Shown here one piece after another: positions 5,608 through 5,704 of a stretch of 5,704 nucleotides of DNA (its first letter is position 1; each line of letters begins with the position of its first letter). The notes under the pieces are model-generated. The model saw only the letters and a list, made by a program, of their open reading frames with translations. It did no database searches and was not told the DNA's origin. The translations under genes and the position numbers were made by a program. The DNA comes from Coprobacillus sp. CAG:826 (lineage in GTDB: Bacteria > Bacillota_I > Bacilli_A > RFN20 > CAG-826): contig FR897028.1 of NCBI GenBank assembly GCA_000437235.1, positions 4,664 through 10,367 on the forward strand, written 5' to 3'.

Positions 5608-5704
5608 TTATTCTCCTTTTTTGGTTTTCTTGCCTTCTGCGTATTTTGTCATAATACCTGCTTTAGAGAATAAAGCACGAGCGGTATCACTTGGAAGAGC
5701 ACCA
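5608..5704 (-). CDS. rpsP: 30S ribosomal protein bS16, C-terminal part only
   Basis: The minus strand is open from the window edge to the TAA at 5608-5610 and encodes the last 31 residues, starting GALPSDTARALFSKAGIM and ending in a Lys-rich tail. This matches the C terminus of bS16 (B. subtilis has GAQPTDTVRNLF at the same place), an assembly protein of the 30S body, usually 80-90 residues; the first two thirds lie beyond base 5704. It is the first visible gene of the minus-strand operon, 2 bases before khpA, whose ribosome binding site is formed by its last codons. Identification rests on a short segment but is strongly supported by motif and gene order. Confidence 0.93.
   Translation of the reverse strand, partial: GALPSDTARALFSKAGIMTKYAEGKKTKKGE
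5613..5620 (-). promoter_or_regulatory. Ribosome binding site of khpA, inside rpsP
   Basis: Minus-strand AAAAGGAG, formed by the last Lys-Gly-Glu codons of rpsP, lies 7 bases before the khpA ATG at 5605. With the 2-base gap this suggests tight coupling of khpA to rpsP translation. Confidence 0.75.

Noticed and set aside
1..5704. A new defence, mobile or secretion system
   Set aside because: Every reading frame of substance belongs to a known housekeeping family, with gaps of at most 36 bases; there is no room for an extra system.

Overview
The window is a compact, fully coding piece of a low-GC Gram-positive type (Bacillota/Bacilli-like) housekeeping chromosome. The protein families and their grouping match the conserved fatty-acid/RNase III/SRP/ribosome-maturation neighbourhood of Firmicutes. 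TGA is used as a stop (ftsY, ylxM, rimM) and TGG encodes Trp, so the Mycoplasma-type UGA=Trp code does not apply. The AT-rich codon use, the YlxM gene and the short FtsY without a long acidic domain fit Bacilli, perhaps an Erysipelotrichia-like or related uncultured gut lineage. That placement is inference and cannot be fixed from the sequence alone.

Layout: bases 1-4001 are a plus-strand operon: plsX (5' end outside the window), rnc, ftsY, ylxM, ffh. Its genes overlap by 8 to 14 bases, except for 5 bases between rnc and ftsY. Bases 4032-5704 are a minus-strand operon read toward the first one: rpsP (5' end outside the window), khpA, rimM, trmD. The two operons meet tail to tail over 30 bases containing one perfect 10-bp hairpin that can serve as intrinsic terminator for both. 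A second, weaker terminator-like hairpin sits over the khpA stop codon, between khpA and rimM. No stretch over 40 bases lacks a gene.

Functionally, the plus-strand operon combines phospholipid precursor synthesis (PlsX), dsRNA processing (RNase III) and co-translational membrane targeting: the SRP GTPase Ffh, its receptor FtsY and the associated HTH protein YlxM. The minus-strand operon supports the 30S subunit and tRNA: ribosomal protein bS16, the RNA chaperone KhpA, the 16S maturation factor RimM and tRNA m1G37 methyltransferase TrmD.

I found no mobile element, CRISPR array, RNA gene or new system. What deserves a second look is the gene order (inverted rpsP block, no smc between rnc and ftsY, no acpP between plsX and rnc), substitutions at normally conserved positions (RNase III Asp to Asn, PlsX Asp to Gly, smaller ones in RimM and TrmD) and the intra-operon hairpin.
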